From Betaproteobacteria bacterium (GTDB lineage Bacteria > Pseudomonadota > Gammaproteobacteria > Burkholderiales > Ga0077523): DNA of 64,000 nt. The stretch covers positions 62,001 to 126,000 of the forward strand of contig WGLR01000002.1 of assembly GCA_016125475.1 (NCBI GenBank), given 5' to 3'. The notes beneath the pieces are model-generated. The model saw only the letters and a program-made list of their open reading frames with translations. It ran no database searches and was not told the DNA's origin. Numbering within the stretch: position 1 is the first letter of the stretch; every line of letters starts with the position of its first letter. This document shows, piece after piece, positions 16,743 through 27,572 of the stretch. Both the position numbers and the translations under genes were made by a program.

Positions 16743-18022
16743 AGCTGGCTCCGGCGAGCCCCGATCGCGCGATGGCCGATGTCGCGCCGCAACTGTCGTC
16801 CGGGAAACTGGATCCGGTCCGCGATCTCGTAGGCACGACGCTGGGCGATCCGCACCGTGTCTCCCAGCGCGGTCACGCACAGCACGCGTCCGCCCACCGT
16901 CACGACCTGACCGTCGCGCGATGCGGTGCCCGCATGGAACACGTGGAAGTCGGCTTCGTCCCTGGGAAGGCCCGTCACCGGATCGCCGCGCCGCGGCTGC
17001 TCCGGATAGCCCTCGGATGCGAGCACGACACCCAGCGCGTAACGGCGGTCCCACTCGGCTTCGGCCCGGTCGAGCGTCTGGGTCGACGCGTGTTCGATCA
17101 GGCCGAGCAGGTCGCTCTTGAGCCGCAGCAGCAGGGGTTGCGTCTCGGGATCTCCCAGCCTGCAGTTGAATTCGAGCACACGCAGCTCGCCCGCGGGCGA
17201 GATCATGAGGCCCGCGTAGAGGAACCCCGTGTAGGGAGTGCCTTCCGCTTCCATGCCTTGCACCACCGGCAGAATGACTTCCCGCATCGCGCGGGCGTGC
17301 ACGGCAGGCGTGATGACCGGCGCGGGCGAATAAGCTCCCATTCCGCCCGTGTTGGGTCCGCGATCACCGTCGAGGAGGCGCTTGTGATCCTGACTCGACG
17401 CGAGCGGCAGGACGTGGCGGCCGTCGACCATGACGATGAAACTCGCCTCCTCGCCCTCGAGGAAGTCCTCGATCACGACGCGCGCACCAGCCTGGCCCAT
17501 GCGGTTGTCCACGAGCATCGCGTCGATCGCGTCATGGGCCTCCTGTGACGTCATCGCGACGACCACGCCCTTGCCAGCCGCGAGGCCATCCGCCTTGATC
17601 ACGATCGGGGCGCCCCGATCGTCGACGTACGCATGCGCTGCCGCCTGATCCGTGAACGTCGCATGAGCAGCGGTCGGAATGCCGTGCCGGACCATGAAGT
17701 CCTTCGCGAACTCCTTCGAGGATTCCAGCCGGGCGGCTGCCTGCGTCGGCCCGAAGATCCTGAGGCCCGCCGCGCGAAAGGCGTCGACGATGCCTTCCGC
17801 CAGTGGCGCTTCCGGGCCCACGACCGTGTGCGCGACGGAATGCTCCCGCGCGAACGCGACCAGGTCGGGAATCGACGTCACGTCGACATTGGTCACGCCG
17901 CCCTCACGTGCTGTCCCCGCGTTGCCGGGTGCCACGTAGACACGTGCGACCCGTGGAGACTGGACCAGTCGCCACGCGAGGGCGTGCTCACGCCCGCCGG
18001 AACCGACGACGAGAAGGTTCAT
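16739..18022 (-). CDS. purD: Phosphoribosylamine-glycine ligase
   Basis: PurD ligates glycine to phosphoribosylamine with ATP, the second step of purine synthesis. The 427-residue protein begins [17 protein letters not shown], the invariant PurD N-terminus. It has the ATP-grasp features [13 protein letters not shown] and [15 protein letters not shown], and the metal/ATP segment [12 protein letters not shown]. Length matches E. coli (429). It lies 79 bp downstream of purH on the same strand and overlaps hemF by 4 bp. Confidence 0.97.
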   Translation of the reverse strand: MNLLVVGSGGREHALAWRLVQSPRVARVYVAPGNAGTAREGGVTNVDVTSIPDLVAFAREHSVAHTVVGPEAPLAEGIVDAFRAAGLRIFGPTQAAARLESSKEFAKDFMVRHGIPTAAHATFTDQAAAHAYVDDRGAPIVIKADGLAAGKGVVVAMTSQEAHDAIDAMLVDNRMGQAGARVVIEDFLEGEEASFIVMVDGRHVLPLASSQDHKRLLDGDRGPNTGGMGAYSPAPVITPAVHARAMREVILPVVQGMEAEGTPYTGFLYAGLMISPAGELRVLEFNCRLGDPETQPLLLRLKSDLLGLIEHASTQTLDRAEAEWDRRYALGVVLASEGYPEQPRRGDPVTGLPRDEADFHVFHAGTASRDGQVVTVGGRVLCVTALGDTVRIAQRRAYEIADRIQFPGRQLRRDIGHRAIGARRSQL

Positions 18023-18101
18023 ACGTCACCTGATGCTGTTGGAAACCGGAAATCGCCCGTGCCGATCCGATCGGCCGGGCGCGGAGGACCGACACATGCT
18101 C

Positions 18102-19664
<1,563 letters not shown>

Positions 19665-19699
19665 GTCGTACGTCTGGAAATAGGGGTGAGAAGAGCGTT

Positions 19700-19960
19700 C
19701 TAGAGGAGACCGTAGTTCTTCATCTTCTTGCGCAGCGTGTTGCGATTCATGCCGAGCAGGTCCGCGGCGAGCGTCTGGTTCCCGTCCGACAGCTCGAGAA
19801 CGTACTCGAGCAGCGGCAGTTCGGCGCACGCCATCACCATATCGTGGAGCGGGCCGGGCCGCTCGCCATCCAGGTCACGGAAATAGCCGTCGAGCGCCCT
19901 GCGCACGCAACGGGCAATGTCGTTCTCGTTGACTACGCGGCGCGTCTGTCTGGTTCCCAT
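19700..19960 (-). CDS. fis: Fis-family DNA-binding protein
   Basis: An 86-residue nucleoid protein of the Fis/NtrC-C-terminal helix-turn-helix family. The C-terminus [39 protein letters not shown]-like HTH is nearly invariant, with the recognition helix at [10 protein letters not shown] (about residues 70-79). The N-terminal beta-hairpin region is shorter than in E. coli Fis (98 residues), which is usual in betaproteobacteria. It overlaps the 3' end of dusB by 28 bp, so the two are transcribed together. Fis bends DNA and activates stable-RNA promoters in fast growth. Confidence 0.93.
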   Translation of the reverse strand: MGTRQTRRVVNENDIARCVRRALDGYFRDLDGERPGPLHDMVMACAELPLLEYVLELSDGNQTLAADLLGMNRNTLRKKMKNYGLL

Positions 19961-20940
19961 GGCGAGTCGTGATCGAGTAGTTGTTCGTCGAAGAAGGCCA
20001 TGACTGCGTCCAGCTGTGCGGCAGCGTCATCGAGAACGTTGACGCGGTGCCTCAGTTCGTCGCCGCGGGAAATCGCACGCGAGTACCAGCCCACGTGCTT
20101 GCGCGCCACGCGCGCGCCGGCCTGCTCGCCGTAGAGTTCGTAGAGACCGCGAAGATGATCGACCAGAATGTCGCGCACCTCGGTCGGAGACGGTGCCGAC
20201 GGACGCCGGCCGGTCAAGAGAAACGTGTCGATCTCCCGGAAGAGCCACGGCCTTCCCTGCGCGGCGCGACCGATCATCAGCGCATCCGCGCCGGTCCGCT
20301 CCAGCACGAACCTGGCTTTCTCCGGGGAGTCGATGTCCCCGTTCGCGATGACGGGGATGCCGACCGCCGCCTTCACGGCCGCGATCGTCTCGTATTCGGC
20401 ATGGCCCGAATAGAAGTCCTGTCGCGTGCGCCCGTGCACCGTGATCGCCTGCACGCCGGCATCTTCCGCGACACGCGCAATCGCAACCGCGTTGCGGGAG
20501 CCGCTGTCCCAGCCCGTGCGCATCTTGAGCGTCACCGGCACGTCGACCGCTCCGACGACCTTCGCGAGAATGCGGCCGACGAGAGGCTCGTCGCGCATCA
20601 GTGCGGAACCCGCAAGGACATTGCAAACCTTCTTCGCCGGGCAACCCATGTTGATGTCGATCACCTGCGCACCATGGTGCACGTTGAAGCGGGCCGCATC
20701 CGCCAGAGCGTCAGGATCCGTACCCGCGATCTGAACGGCGATCGGAGCGACTTCTCCCTCGTGCGTGCGGCGCATGCGGCTCTTGCGCGTTTCCCAGAGA
20801 CTGCGATCGGAAGCGATCATCTCGGATACCGCATAACCCGCACCGAGTTTCTTGCACAACTGCCTGAAGGGCCGGTCGGTCACTCCGGCCATCGGCGCCA
20901 CCGCGAGTCTGTTGGCGAGTCTGTGGGGACCGATTCTCAT
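19933..20940 (-). CDS. dusB: tRNA-dihydrouridine synthase B
   Basis: A 335-residue flavoenzyme that reduces uridines in the tRNA D-loop. FMN-barrel hallmarks: APMAGVTDRPFR at the N-terminus; the catalytic cysteine motif DINMGCPAKKVCN (about residues 95-107); and TVHGRTRQDFYSG, ANGDIDS and LMIGRAAQGRPWLF further on. It overlaps fis, the arrangement known in many proteobacteria where dusB leads the fis operon. A possible -10 (TACAAT) lies at 20982-20987 on the minus strand, with a GC-rich stretch after it. Confidence 0.96.
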   Translation of the reverse strand: MRIGPHRLANRLAVAPMAGVTDRPFRQLCKKLGAGYAVSEMIASDRSLWETRKSRMRRTHEGEVAPIAVQIAGTDPDALADAARFNVHHGAQVIDINMGCPAKKVCNVLAGSALMRDEPLVGRILAKVVGAVDVPVTLKMRTGWDSGSRNAVAIARVAEDAGVQAITVHGRTRQDFYSGHAEYETIAAVKAAVGIPVIANGDIDSPEKARFVLERTGADALMIGRAAQGRPWLFREIDTFLLTGRRPSAPSPTEVRDILVDHLRGLYELYGEQAGARVARKHVGWYSRAISRGDELRHRVNVLDDAAAQLDAVMAFFDEQLLDHDSPWEPDRRAA

Positions 20941-20981
20941 GCGCGGACTCGTAGCGATCGCGGTTGGCGGGCGGGAGATCT

Positions 20982-20987
20982 ATTGTA
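20982..20987 (-). promoter_or_regulatory. Candidate -10 element for dusB-fis
   Basis: Read on the minus strand this is TACAAT, 42 bases before the dusB ATG. It is followed by a GC-rich discriminator (AGATCTCCCGCCCGCC), which would suit growth-rate or stringent control as reported for E. coli dusB-fis. No good -35 is visible at the right spacing, so an activator may be needed or the call may be wrong. Confidence 0.3.
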
Positions 20988-21041
20988 ATCAGAAACGCGC
21001 GTCGTGCCGCGCCCGATCCGCGACGCCATGCAACGAGTCGT

Positions 21042-22193
21042 TCAGCGCTGGGGCGTGACGGCGAGTGCGCGCGCGAACGTCCGGCGCGCGCCGGGAAGGA
21101 GATCCAGCGCTTCGAGGCCGATCGTGCGGACCATCGCCGCACCCGGGACGTCGATACCGAAGACCTGGGCGAGAAGATCCGTGAAGCCGATGGTGACGGC
21201 CCGGTCCGCGCGACGGTCTGCCGCGTGGGTCCGCGCGACGTCGTGCAGATCGCCGTCGTGTTCGCGGATCCGGCGCGCGAGCGCCCAGGCATCGCGGAAG
21301 CCCAGATTGAGTCCCTGGCCGGCCACGGGATGAAGCGTCTGCGCGGCGTTGCCGATGACCACCGTGCGGCCGACCGCGAGTGGCTCGGTGCGACGCAAAG
21401 ACAGGGGAAAACTCGCCCGGCCGCGGATGTCCGTCACGCGCCCGAGACGCCAGCCGAAGGCGTCCTGCAGTGCGGCACACGTCTCGGCTCGGGGAGCTTC
21501 CCGCAGTTCGTCGGCACGCCCGGGAGGCAACGCCCACACGAGCGAGTAGCCGTCGCGCTGGGGCAGCATGGCAAGCGGTCCGTGGTCCGTGAAGCGCTCG
21601 TATGCGACGTGCCCGCCCGGCCTGGTCACGCTCACGTCGCCGACCAGCGCACTGACCTGGTAGTCGTGCGAGCGGGAACTCATGCCGAGCGACCGGATCA
21701 GCTCGGTCGCACCATCGGCAACGACCGCCATGCTCGCGATCACCCTGACCCGGTCCGCGGTCACGAGCACCCCATCGTCGACATCGTCGACGCGCTCCAC
21801 CCTGGACTCGTCGAAGATGCGGCACCCGTCGGTCACCCGAGCGAGGAGAGCGCGCTGCAGCGAGGCGTACCGAAGCACGAAGCCGAGCGCCTCGACGCCA
21901 GCGTCCCCGGCCGTCAGGCGTGCGCGCCCGGCTCGGCCCGCCTGTGACACGTGGATGGTCCGGATCGGGGTGGCCGCGAGATCGCGTTCAGGATCGAGCC
22001 CGACGTGACCGAGCTTCAGGCGACTGCTCCAGGAAAGCGCCAGCGTGCGCGGGTCGTGCGCGTCCGCGTCGAGCGCACGCGCCTCGATCAGCGCACAGCG
22101 CCTTCCGGCCCGCGCGAGCAGCGCCGCGAGGAAGGTCCCGACCGGGCCCGCACCGACGATGCAGACGTCGGCCTCGACGGCGCTCGACGTCAC
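21042..22193 (-). CDS. UbiH/UbiF/Coq6-family FAD monooxygenase
   Basis: A 383-residue flavoprotein hydroxylase of the ubiquinone group. The FAD site VCIVGAGPVGTFLAALLARAG is at the N-terminus. DG-type NADH/FAD motif VVADGATELIRS and the second FAD site GNAAQTLHPVAGQGLNLGFRDAWAL are present. Start GTG 22193 lies 5 bp after the pepP stop. Several paralogues (UbiF, UbiH, UbiI, UbiM) exist and the hydroxylated ring position cannot be decided here. The pepP-ubiH order is conserved in proteobacteria, which favours UbiH. Confidence 0.88.
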   Translation of the reverse strand: MTSSAVEADVCIVGAGPVGTFLAALLARAGRRCALIEARALDADAHDPRTLALSWSSRLKLGHVGLDPERDLAATPIRTIHVSQAGRAGRARLTAGDAGVEALGFVLRYASLQRALLARVTDGCRIFDESRVERVDDVDDGVLVTADRVRVIASMAVVADGATELIRSLGMSSRSHDYQVSALVGDVSVTRPGGHVAYERFTDHGPLAMLPQRDGYSLVWALPPGRADELREAPRAETCAALQDAFGWRLGRVTDIRGRASFPLSLRRTEPLAVGRTVVIGNAAQTLHPVAGQGLNLGFRDAWALARRIREHDGDLHDVARTHAADRRADRAVTIGFTDLLAQVFGIDVPGAAMVRTIGLEALDLLPGARRTFARALAVTPQR

Positions 22194-22198
22194 GACGG

Positions 22199-23527
22199 CT
22201 ATCGGGCGGTGCCGACGAGCGCTTCCACGTCGGCCACGCTCTTGGGAGTCGCTGCCGTGAGCACCTCGCAGCCGTCTTCCCGAACGACGACGTCGTCCTC
22301 GATCCGGACGCCGACATTCCAGAACGCTTCGGGCACGTCGTCCGCGGGCCGGATGTAACAGCCCGGCTCCACGGTGAGCGTCATTCCCGGTTGCAGCGGT
22401 CGCCACTCGCCGCCCCGCTTGTAGTCGCCGGCGTCGTGCACGTCCAGACCGAGCCAGTGTCCGGTGCGATGCATGTAGAACCGCCGGTAGTCTCCGGACT
22501 CGAGCACGCCGTCCACCGATCCCTTGCACAGCCCGAGGTCGACGAAGCCTCGTGCGAGCACGGCCAGAGCGGCCTCGTGCGGCGCCTCCCAGTGCACGCC
22601 TTCACGGACCGTCGCGATCGCGGCGGCCTGTGCGGCGAGAACCAGTTCGTAGACATCGCGCTGCGCGGGCGAGAATCTGCCGCCCACCGGAAAGGTTCGC
22701 GTGATGTCGGAGGCGTATCCGTCCACCTCGCACCCTGCGTCGATCAGCAACAGGTCGCCCGCCATCATGCGCCTCGTGTTCTCCACGTAATGGAGCACGC
22801 ACGCATTCGGTCCGCTCGCGACGATGGAGGGATAGGCCGGCGAACGGGCGCCATGTCGCACGAACTCGTGCAGCAGCTCGGCCTCGACCTCGTACTCGTG
22901 CATGCCCGGTTTCGCGGCGCGCATGGCGCGCACGTGCGCGGCAGACGAGATCTCCGCGGCGCGACGCATCAGACCGAGTTCGTGTTCGTCCTTGACGAGA
23001 CGCATCTCGTCGAGGATGTGCCGGATGTCGCGGATCTCGCCGGGCGCCGTGACGCCGGTGCGGACCTTCGCCCGCACGCCGTTCAGCCAGCCGATGATCC
23101 GCGCGTCCCACTCGGCATCCGAGCCCACGTCGACGAACACGGCCGGCTGGTCCGCGAGGAGTTCGGGCACCATGTCGTCGAGTTGCCCGATCTCGTACGC
23201 TTCGTCCACGCGGAACACTTCTCCGGCCTGTTCCGGCCCGAACCGGTACCCGTCCCAGATCTCGCGTTCGAGATTCTTCTCGCGGCAGAACAGCAGCGTT
23301 CTGGGTTCCGGCCCGGCGACGACGACCAGTACGGATTCCGGTTCCTGGAAACCCGTGAGGTAGTAGAAGTAGCTGTCGAACCGGAAAGGGTGATGAACGT
23401 CCCGGTTGCGGGTCCGTTCGGGCGCGGTGGCGACGATCGCCACGCCGGCGCCCATCGCTGCCGCGAGGCGCGCACGCCGTGCGACGAAGGGCTCGACGCT
23501 CCGCGGAATGGTCATGGGTGCATTCAT
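22199..23527 (-). CDS. pepP: Xaa-Pro aminopeptidase (M24B)
   Basis: A 442-residue metallopeptidase (E. coli PepP 441) that removes N-terminal residues preceding proline. Metal ligands are visible in order: LLIDAGCEVDGYASDITRTFP (two Asp), HRTGHWLGLDVHD (His), VEPGCYI (Glu) and VRIEDDVVV (Glu). The N-terminal creatinase-like domain has the expected YLTGFQEPE. ATG 23527 overlaps the stop of the upstream nucleotidyltransferase gene (ATGA). It is followed 5 bp later by the UbiH-like gene. Confidence 0.95.
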   Translation of the reverse strand: MNAPMTIPRSVEPFVARRARLAAAMGAGVAIVATAPERTRNRDVHHPFRFDSYFYYLTGFQEPESVLVVVAGPEPRTLLFCREKNLEREIWDGYRFGPEQAGEVFRVDEAYEIGQLDDMVPELLADQPAVFVDVGSDAEWDARIIGWLNGVRAKVRTGVTAPGEIRDIRHILDEMRLVKDEHELGLMRRAAEISSAAHVRAMRAAKPGMHEYEVEAELLHEFVRHGARSPAYPSIVASGPNACVLHYVENTRRMMAGDLLLIDAGCEVDGYASDITRTFPVGGRFSPAQRDVYELVLAAQAAAIATVREGVHWEAPHEAALAVLARGFVDLGLCKGSVDGVLESGDYRRFYMHRTGHWLGLDVHDAGDYKRGGEWRPLQPGMTLTVEPGCYIRPADDVPEAFWNVGVRIEDDVVVREDGCEVLTAATPKSVADVEALVGTAR

Positions 23528-24225
23528 CGGGAATCCTCGACAGTTCGTGCGACCGGACGGATGTGCCGGTCGAGATCGTGCAGCCTCTGCGGTGTGCCGA
23601 CGTCCATCCAGAAGCCGCGATAGTGCTCCGCCGTCACGCTGCGCGCCCGCATCGCCTCGACGAGCAGGGGCGCGAGCTTCGCCTTCCGTCCCGGCACCAC
23701 CGATCGAAAGAGTTCGGGCCGGTAGACACCGATGCCACTGAAGGTGAGTTTCGGGGCGAGGTCGGGATCCGGGCGGCCGCCCGAGAGTCCGAAGTCGCCG
23801 TCCGGGTGGTGCGGGGGGTTGTCGACGAGCACGAGATGCGCGAGCGTGTCTGGCTCTCTGGACAGCCGCTCGTACGCATCGTTCAGGTGCGCAAGATCCA
23901 GATCGCAGTAGACGTCGCCGTTGATCACGATGAACGGTTCGTGCCCGAGACTGGGCAGGGCGAGCGCGATGCCACCGGCGCTCTCGAGCGCCTCGGCCTC
24001 GCGCGAGTACCGGATGCCGAGACCCCATGTGCTTCCGTCACCGAGCGCCTCCTCCACGAGTGCGCCGAGATGCGCGAGGTTCACGATCACGTCCCGGCAA
24101 CCGGCCGCAGCGAGCCGTTCTAGCTGCCAGACGATCAGCGGCTTTCCACCTGCCTGCAGCAGCGGCTTCGGACAGGTGTCGGTGAGCGGCCGCATCCGTT
24201 CGCCGCGCCCGGCGGCGAGCACCAT
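23524..24225 (-). CDS. murU: N-acetylmuramate-1-phosphate uridylyltransferase (MurU type)
   Basis: A sugar-nucleotide transferase of 233 residues starting MVLAAGRGERMRPLTDTCPK, the signature of the family; the Mg-binding Asp is in VINGDVYCDLD. It adjoins an AmgK kinase gene, as in Pseudomonas, where AmgK and MurU make UDP-MurNAc from recycled MurNAc and bypass early murein synthesis (and fosfomycin). ATG 24225 is given; TTG 24252, overlapping the amgK stop as TTGA, would add nine residues and is a realistic alternative. Its own stop overlaps pepP. Confidence 0.86.
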   Translation of the reverse strand: MVLAAGRGERMRPLTDTCPKPLLQAGGKPLIVWQLERLAAAGCRDVIVNLAHLGALVEEALGDGSTWGLGIRYSREAEALESAGGIALALPSLGHEPFIVINGDVYCDLDLAHLNDAYERLSREPDTLAHLVLVDNPPHHPDGDFGLSGGRPDPDLAPKLTFSGIGVYRPELFRSVVPGRKAKLAPLLVEAMRARSVTAEHYRGFWMDVGTPQRLHDLDRHIRPVARTVEDSR

Positions 24226-24248
24226 GGCCCGGGGTGGCGGGAGCCCGC

Positions 24249-25289
24249 TCAAAACGTATAGCCCGCTTCGGGAGTGCGTCGCTCGACACGGTCCAGCAGC
24301 GGGACGAGCCCCCTCAGCGCGTTGTAGCGCTCGGCCACGCCCCGCACGTAGCCGAGAAAGCGCGGCGTGTCCTCGAGATAGCCCGCCTTCCGGTCCCGGT
24401 AGTGCAGTCTCGCGAAGATCCCGAGCACCTTCAGGTGGCGCTGCATGCCCATCCATTCCATGTCCCGGTAGAACAGCGAGAAGTCACTCGCGACCGGCAG
24501 ACCCGCTCGCCGGGCCTGCTCCCAGTACCGGATCGCCCAGTCGAGCGATTCGGCCTCTTCCCAGCTCAGGAAGGCATCGCGGAACAGCGAGGCCACGTCG
24601 TAGGTGATCGGACCATACACGGCGTCCTGGAAATCGAGGATGCCCGGATTCGGGTCGGTGACCATCAGATTCCGGGGCATGTAGTCCCGGTGCACGAAGA
24701 CCCGGGGCTGCGCGAGGACGTTCGCGAGCAGTGTCCCGCCGATTTCGTCCAGCACGGCACGCTCGTCCGGCCCGAGCGTCAGTCCGAGATGCCTGCCGAG
24801 GTACCACTCCGGAAACAGGTCGAGTTCCCTGCGCAGTAGCTTCTCGTCGTAAGGCGCCAGGACCCCCTCCCGACTCGCGGACTGCCAGGTCACCAGCGCC
24901 GCGATGGCGTCGGCGAAGAGCGCCGGCGCGACCGAGCGGTCCTGGATCATCGCCTGCAGAAAGGTCGTCGTCCCGAGGTCCGTCAGCAGGAGAAATCCGC
25001 GGGTCAGATCCTCGGCGAGCACCCGCGGCGCATTGAGCCCCGCGGCGAGAAGCAGCCGTCCCACCTCGACGAACGCGGCGCAGTTCTCGTGCTGCGGGGG
25101 GGCATCCATCACGATCCAGGAATCCTGCCCGCTCCGCACCCGGAAATAACGCCGGAAACTCGCGTCGGCGGATGCAGGTTCGATGGCAAGATCACGGTCC
25201 GGCAGGCTACGGGCGAGCCATGCCTCGAGTTCAGTCAGTCGGTCCAAGGAAGGAAGCGCTCTCAGGATCTCGCAATATACTTCGGCCAT
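24249..25289 (-). CDS. amgK: N-acetylmuramate/N-acetylglucosamine kinase (AmgK type)
   Basis: A 346-residue aminoglycoside-phosphotransferase-fold kinase. The catalytic loop FVHRDYMPRNLM and the Mg-binding LDFQDAVYGPITYDVASLF are intact. The N-terminal region has DASFRRYFRV, typical of AmgK. It phosphorylates the anomeric hydroxyl of recovered MurNAc or GlcNAc. Next comes murU on the same strand, which strengthens the call. The start ATG 25289 lies only 29 bp from the divergent lptD ATG, so the two promoters must overlap the opposite reading frames or each other. Confidence 0.9.
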   Translation of the reverse strand: MAEVYCEILRALPSLDRLTELEAWLARSLPDRDLAIEPASADASFRRYFRVRSGQDSWIVMDAPPQHENCAAFVEVGRLLLAAGLNAPRVLAEDLTRGFLLLTDLGTTTFLQAMIQDRSVAPALFADAIAALVTWQSASREGVLAPYDEKLLRRELDLFPEWYLGRHLGLTLGPDERAVLDEIGGTLLANVLAQPRVFVHRDYMPRNLMVTDPNPGILDFQDAVYGPITYDVASLFRDAFLSWEEAESLDWAIRYWEQARRAGLPVASDFSLFYRDMEWMGMQRHLKVLGIFARLHYRDRKAGYLEDTPRFLGYVRGVAERYNALRGLVPLLDRVERRTPEAGYTF

Positions 25290-25318
25290 TCTATCAACGC
25301 TTCACAGAAACCCGCCCG

Positions 25319-27550
25319 ATGTCTCACCTCGCCCGATGGCTGATCGTCGCGGCCATCTCGCTTCCCGGGATGGCCGCGGGGCAGTCCCTCGGCCTGAAGC
25401 TGCGTCTGGATCGCGAGCTTCGGCCGATTCCGCCCGACGAGCAGACGGACCAGGAATCCACCCTGTTCATCGCCGCCGACGAACTGAGTGGCACCGAGGG
25501 CGACTACGTCGATGCCGCGGGTCACGTGCGACTCAGGACCCGTGGTCGCGTGGTGTTCGCCGACAAGCTCTTCTATTCGCTGCGGGACGACACGCTCACG
25601 GCAACCGGCCACGTCCGGGTCGACCGGCGTGGCGACGTGCTGGAAGGCAAGTCCGTGACCGTGAACATGCGCAACGACTCGGCCTACGCCGAGTCTCCCG
25701 AGTACTATTTCCGCCAGCTCAACGCCCGCGGAAAGGCGGAGAAGCTCTTCATCGACAGCAAGACGCACATCCGCGCACTGGGGGCGACCTACAGCACGTG
25801 CAAGGTTCCCGAGGACGACTGGTACCTGCGCGTCGGCAAGCTCGACCTGGACAGGAAGGAGGACGAGGGCGTCGCGCGGAACGTCATGGTCTTCTTCAAG
25901 AACATCCCGCTGCTCTACACGCCCTACATAGACTTCCCGCTCTCGAACCGGCGCAAGAGCGGCCTGCTGACCCCCACCTACGGCACGACCGGCAAGAGCG
26001 GCTTCGAGTTCACGCAACCGGTCTACCTGAACCTGGCGCCGAATTTCGACGCCACCATCGCCCCGCGGTTCCTCGCGAAGCGGGGACTCATGCTGAACAA
26101 CGAGTTCCGCTACCTCATGCCGTCCTTTCGCGGCATCGCGAGCGTGGAGTACCTGCCGAACGACCGCGACCGCCAGGGCGAACGGCGTTATGCGCTCGCG
26201 CTGCGGCACGACGAGGCGTTCTCGAATCGTCTCACGGGTTACCTGAACCTCCAGAAAGCCTCGGACGACCTCTACTTCGTCGACCTGTCCAACCGCCTGG
26301 CCGTGACGTCGATCTCGAACCTGCCTCGGGAGGCCGGGTTCACCTATGCAGGCGGCTGGTGGACACTGAGCGGGCGCACCCAGAAGTTCCAGACCCTTCA
26401 GGATCCGCGCGCGCCGATCGTCCCTCCGTATGCGCGACTGCCCCAGCTCACGCTGACCGCACTCGAACCGGACGTGCGGGGGTTCGAGGCACAACTTTAT
26501 TCGGAGTTCGTGTCCTTCTCCCACCCCACGCTGCTGAACGGCCGCCGCTTCACGCTCTATCCGAGCCTTTCGTACCCGCTCCAGCGGTCGTTCGTGACGA
26601 TCACGCCGAAGCTGGGCCTGCACCAGACCTTCTACGACCTCGACCGAAGCACCCTCCCCTCGAACGAGTCGCGCACGATCCCGACCTTCAGCCTCGACAG
26701 CACCGTCACGTTCGAGCGCGACACGAGCTTTCTCGGAACGCCGCTCCTGCAGACGCTCGAGCCCCGTCTGTATTACGTCTACATTCCGTATCACGACCAG
26801 TCGCGGCTGCCCGTGTTCGACACGGCGCTCGCGGACTTCAACCTGGCCCAGGCGTTCAGCGAGAATCAGTTCGTGGGTGGCGACCGCATCAACGACGCCA
26901 ACCAGCTGACGGGCGCCGTGACGTCACGACTCATCGATCCGCTCGACGGACGCGAGCGGCTTCGCCTCACGCTCGGAGAACGCTTCTTCTTCGGGGAGCA
27001 GAGGGTCACGCTGCCGAACACGCCTCCCCGAACGCAATCCCGTTCGGATCTGCTCGCGGCAGCCACCGGCCGGATGACCGGCGCGTGGTACATAGACTCG
27101 GCGCTGACCTACGACGTCAACGAAAGGCACCAGGACCGTTCCAGCCTTTCGCTGAGGTACAACCCTGTCCCGGGCAAGGTGCTCAATGCCGGCTATCGCT
27201 TCAACCGCGACAGCTTCGAGCAGACGGACCTCTCCGCGCAGTGGGCCCTCAACGATCGCTGGAGCACCGTCGGGCGCTGGTCGTACTCACTTCGCGACCG
27301 ACGGTCGACGACCGTCATAGCGGGTATTGAGTACAATGCCGGATGCTGGGTCGGACGGTTCGTGATGCAGGAATTCGTGACGCTGACCCAGGACAGCGTC
27401 CGCGCATTCTTCGTGCAGCTCGAATTGAACGGATTGTCGAAAATCGGCTCCAATCCCCTGGATATTCTCAGGCAGAACGTGGCCGGATATCAGAACATCA
27501 ACGCTCTGCCCCAGACGCAGTTCAATGAAGACTACTACCCCCTGCAGTGA
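25319..27550 (+). CDS. lptD: LPS-assembly outer-membrane protein
   Basis: LptD is the 26-strand barrel that inserts lipopolysaccharide into the outer leaflet with LptE. The 743-residue protein has a signal peptide (about residues 1-21, ending AAG/Q). An OstA/LptA-like jellyroll follows (about 45-200, with GTEGDYVDAAGHVRLRTRGR), then a long beta-barrel domain. Only two cysteines remain after the signal: STCKVPEDDW (about residue 160) and NAGCWVG (about residue 670). E. coli has four, in two disulfides. ATG 25319 was chosen because it gives a clean signal peptide. It leads lptD-surA-pdxA-rsmA. Confidence 0.95.
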   Translation: MSHLARWLIVAAISLPGMAAGQSLGLKLRLDRELRPIPPDEQTDQESTLFIAADELSGTEGDYVDAAGHVRLRTRGRVVFADKLFYSLRDDTLTATGHVRVDRRGDVLEGKSVTVNMRNDSAYAESPEYYFRQLNARGKAEKLFIDSKTHIRALGATYSTCKVPEDDWYLRVGKLDLDRKEDEGVARNVMVFFKNIPLLYTPYIDFPLSNRRKSGLLTPTYGTTGKSGFEFTQPVYLNLAPNFDATIAPRFLAKRGLMLNNEFRYLMPSFRGIASVEYLPNDRDRQGERRYALALRHDEAFSNRLTGYLNLQKASDDLYFVDLSNRLAVTSISNLPREAGFTYAGGWWTLSGRTQKFQTLQDPRAPIVPPYARLPQLTLTALEPDVRGFEAQLYSEFVSFSHPTLLNGRRFTLYPSLSYPLQRSFVTITPKLGLHQTFYDLDRSTLPSNESRTIPTFSLDSTVTFERDTSFLGTPLLQTLEPRLYYVYIPYHDQSRLPVFDTALADFNLAQAFSENQFVGGDRINDANQLTGAVTSRLIDPLDGRERLRLTLGERFFFGEQRVTLPNTPPRTQSRSDLLAAATGRMTGAWYIDSALTYDVNERHQDRSSLSLRYNPVPGKVLNAGYRFNRDSFEQTDLSAQWALNDRWSTVGRWSYSLRDRRSTTVIAGIEYNAGCWVGRFVMQEFVTLTQDSVRAFFVQLELNGLSKIGSNPLDILRQNVAGYQNINALPQTQFNEDYYPLQ

Positions 27551-27572
27551 ACGCCGCCGCACATCGGGCGCG

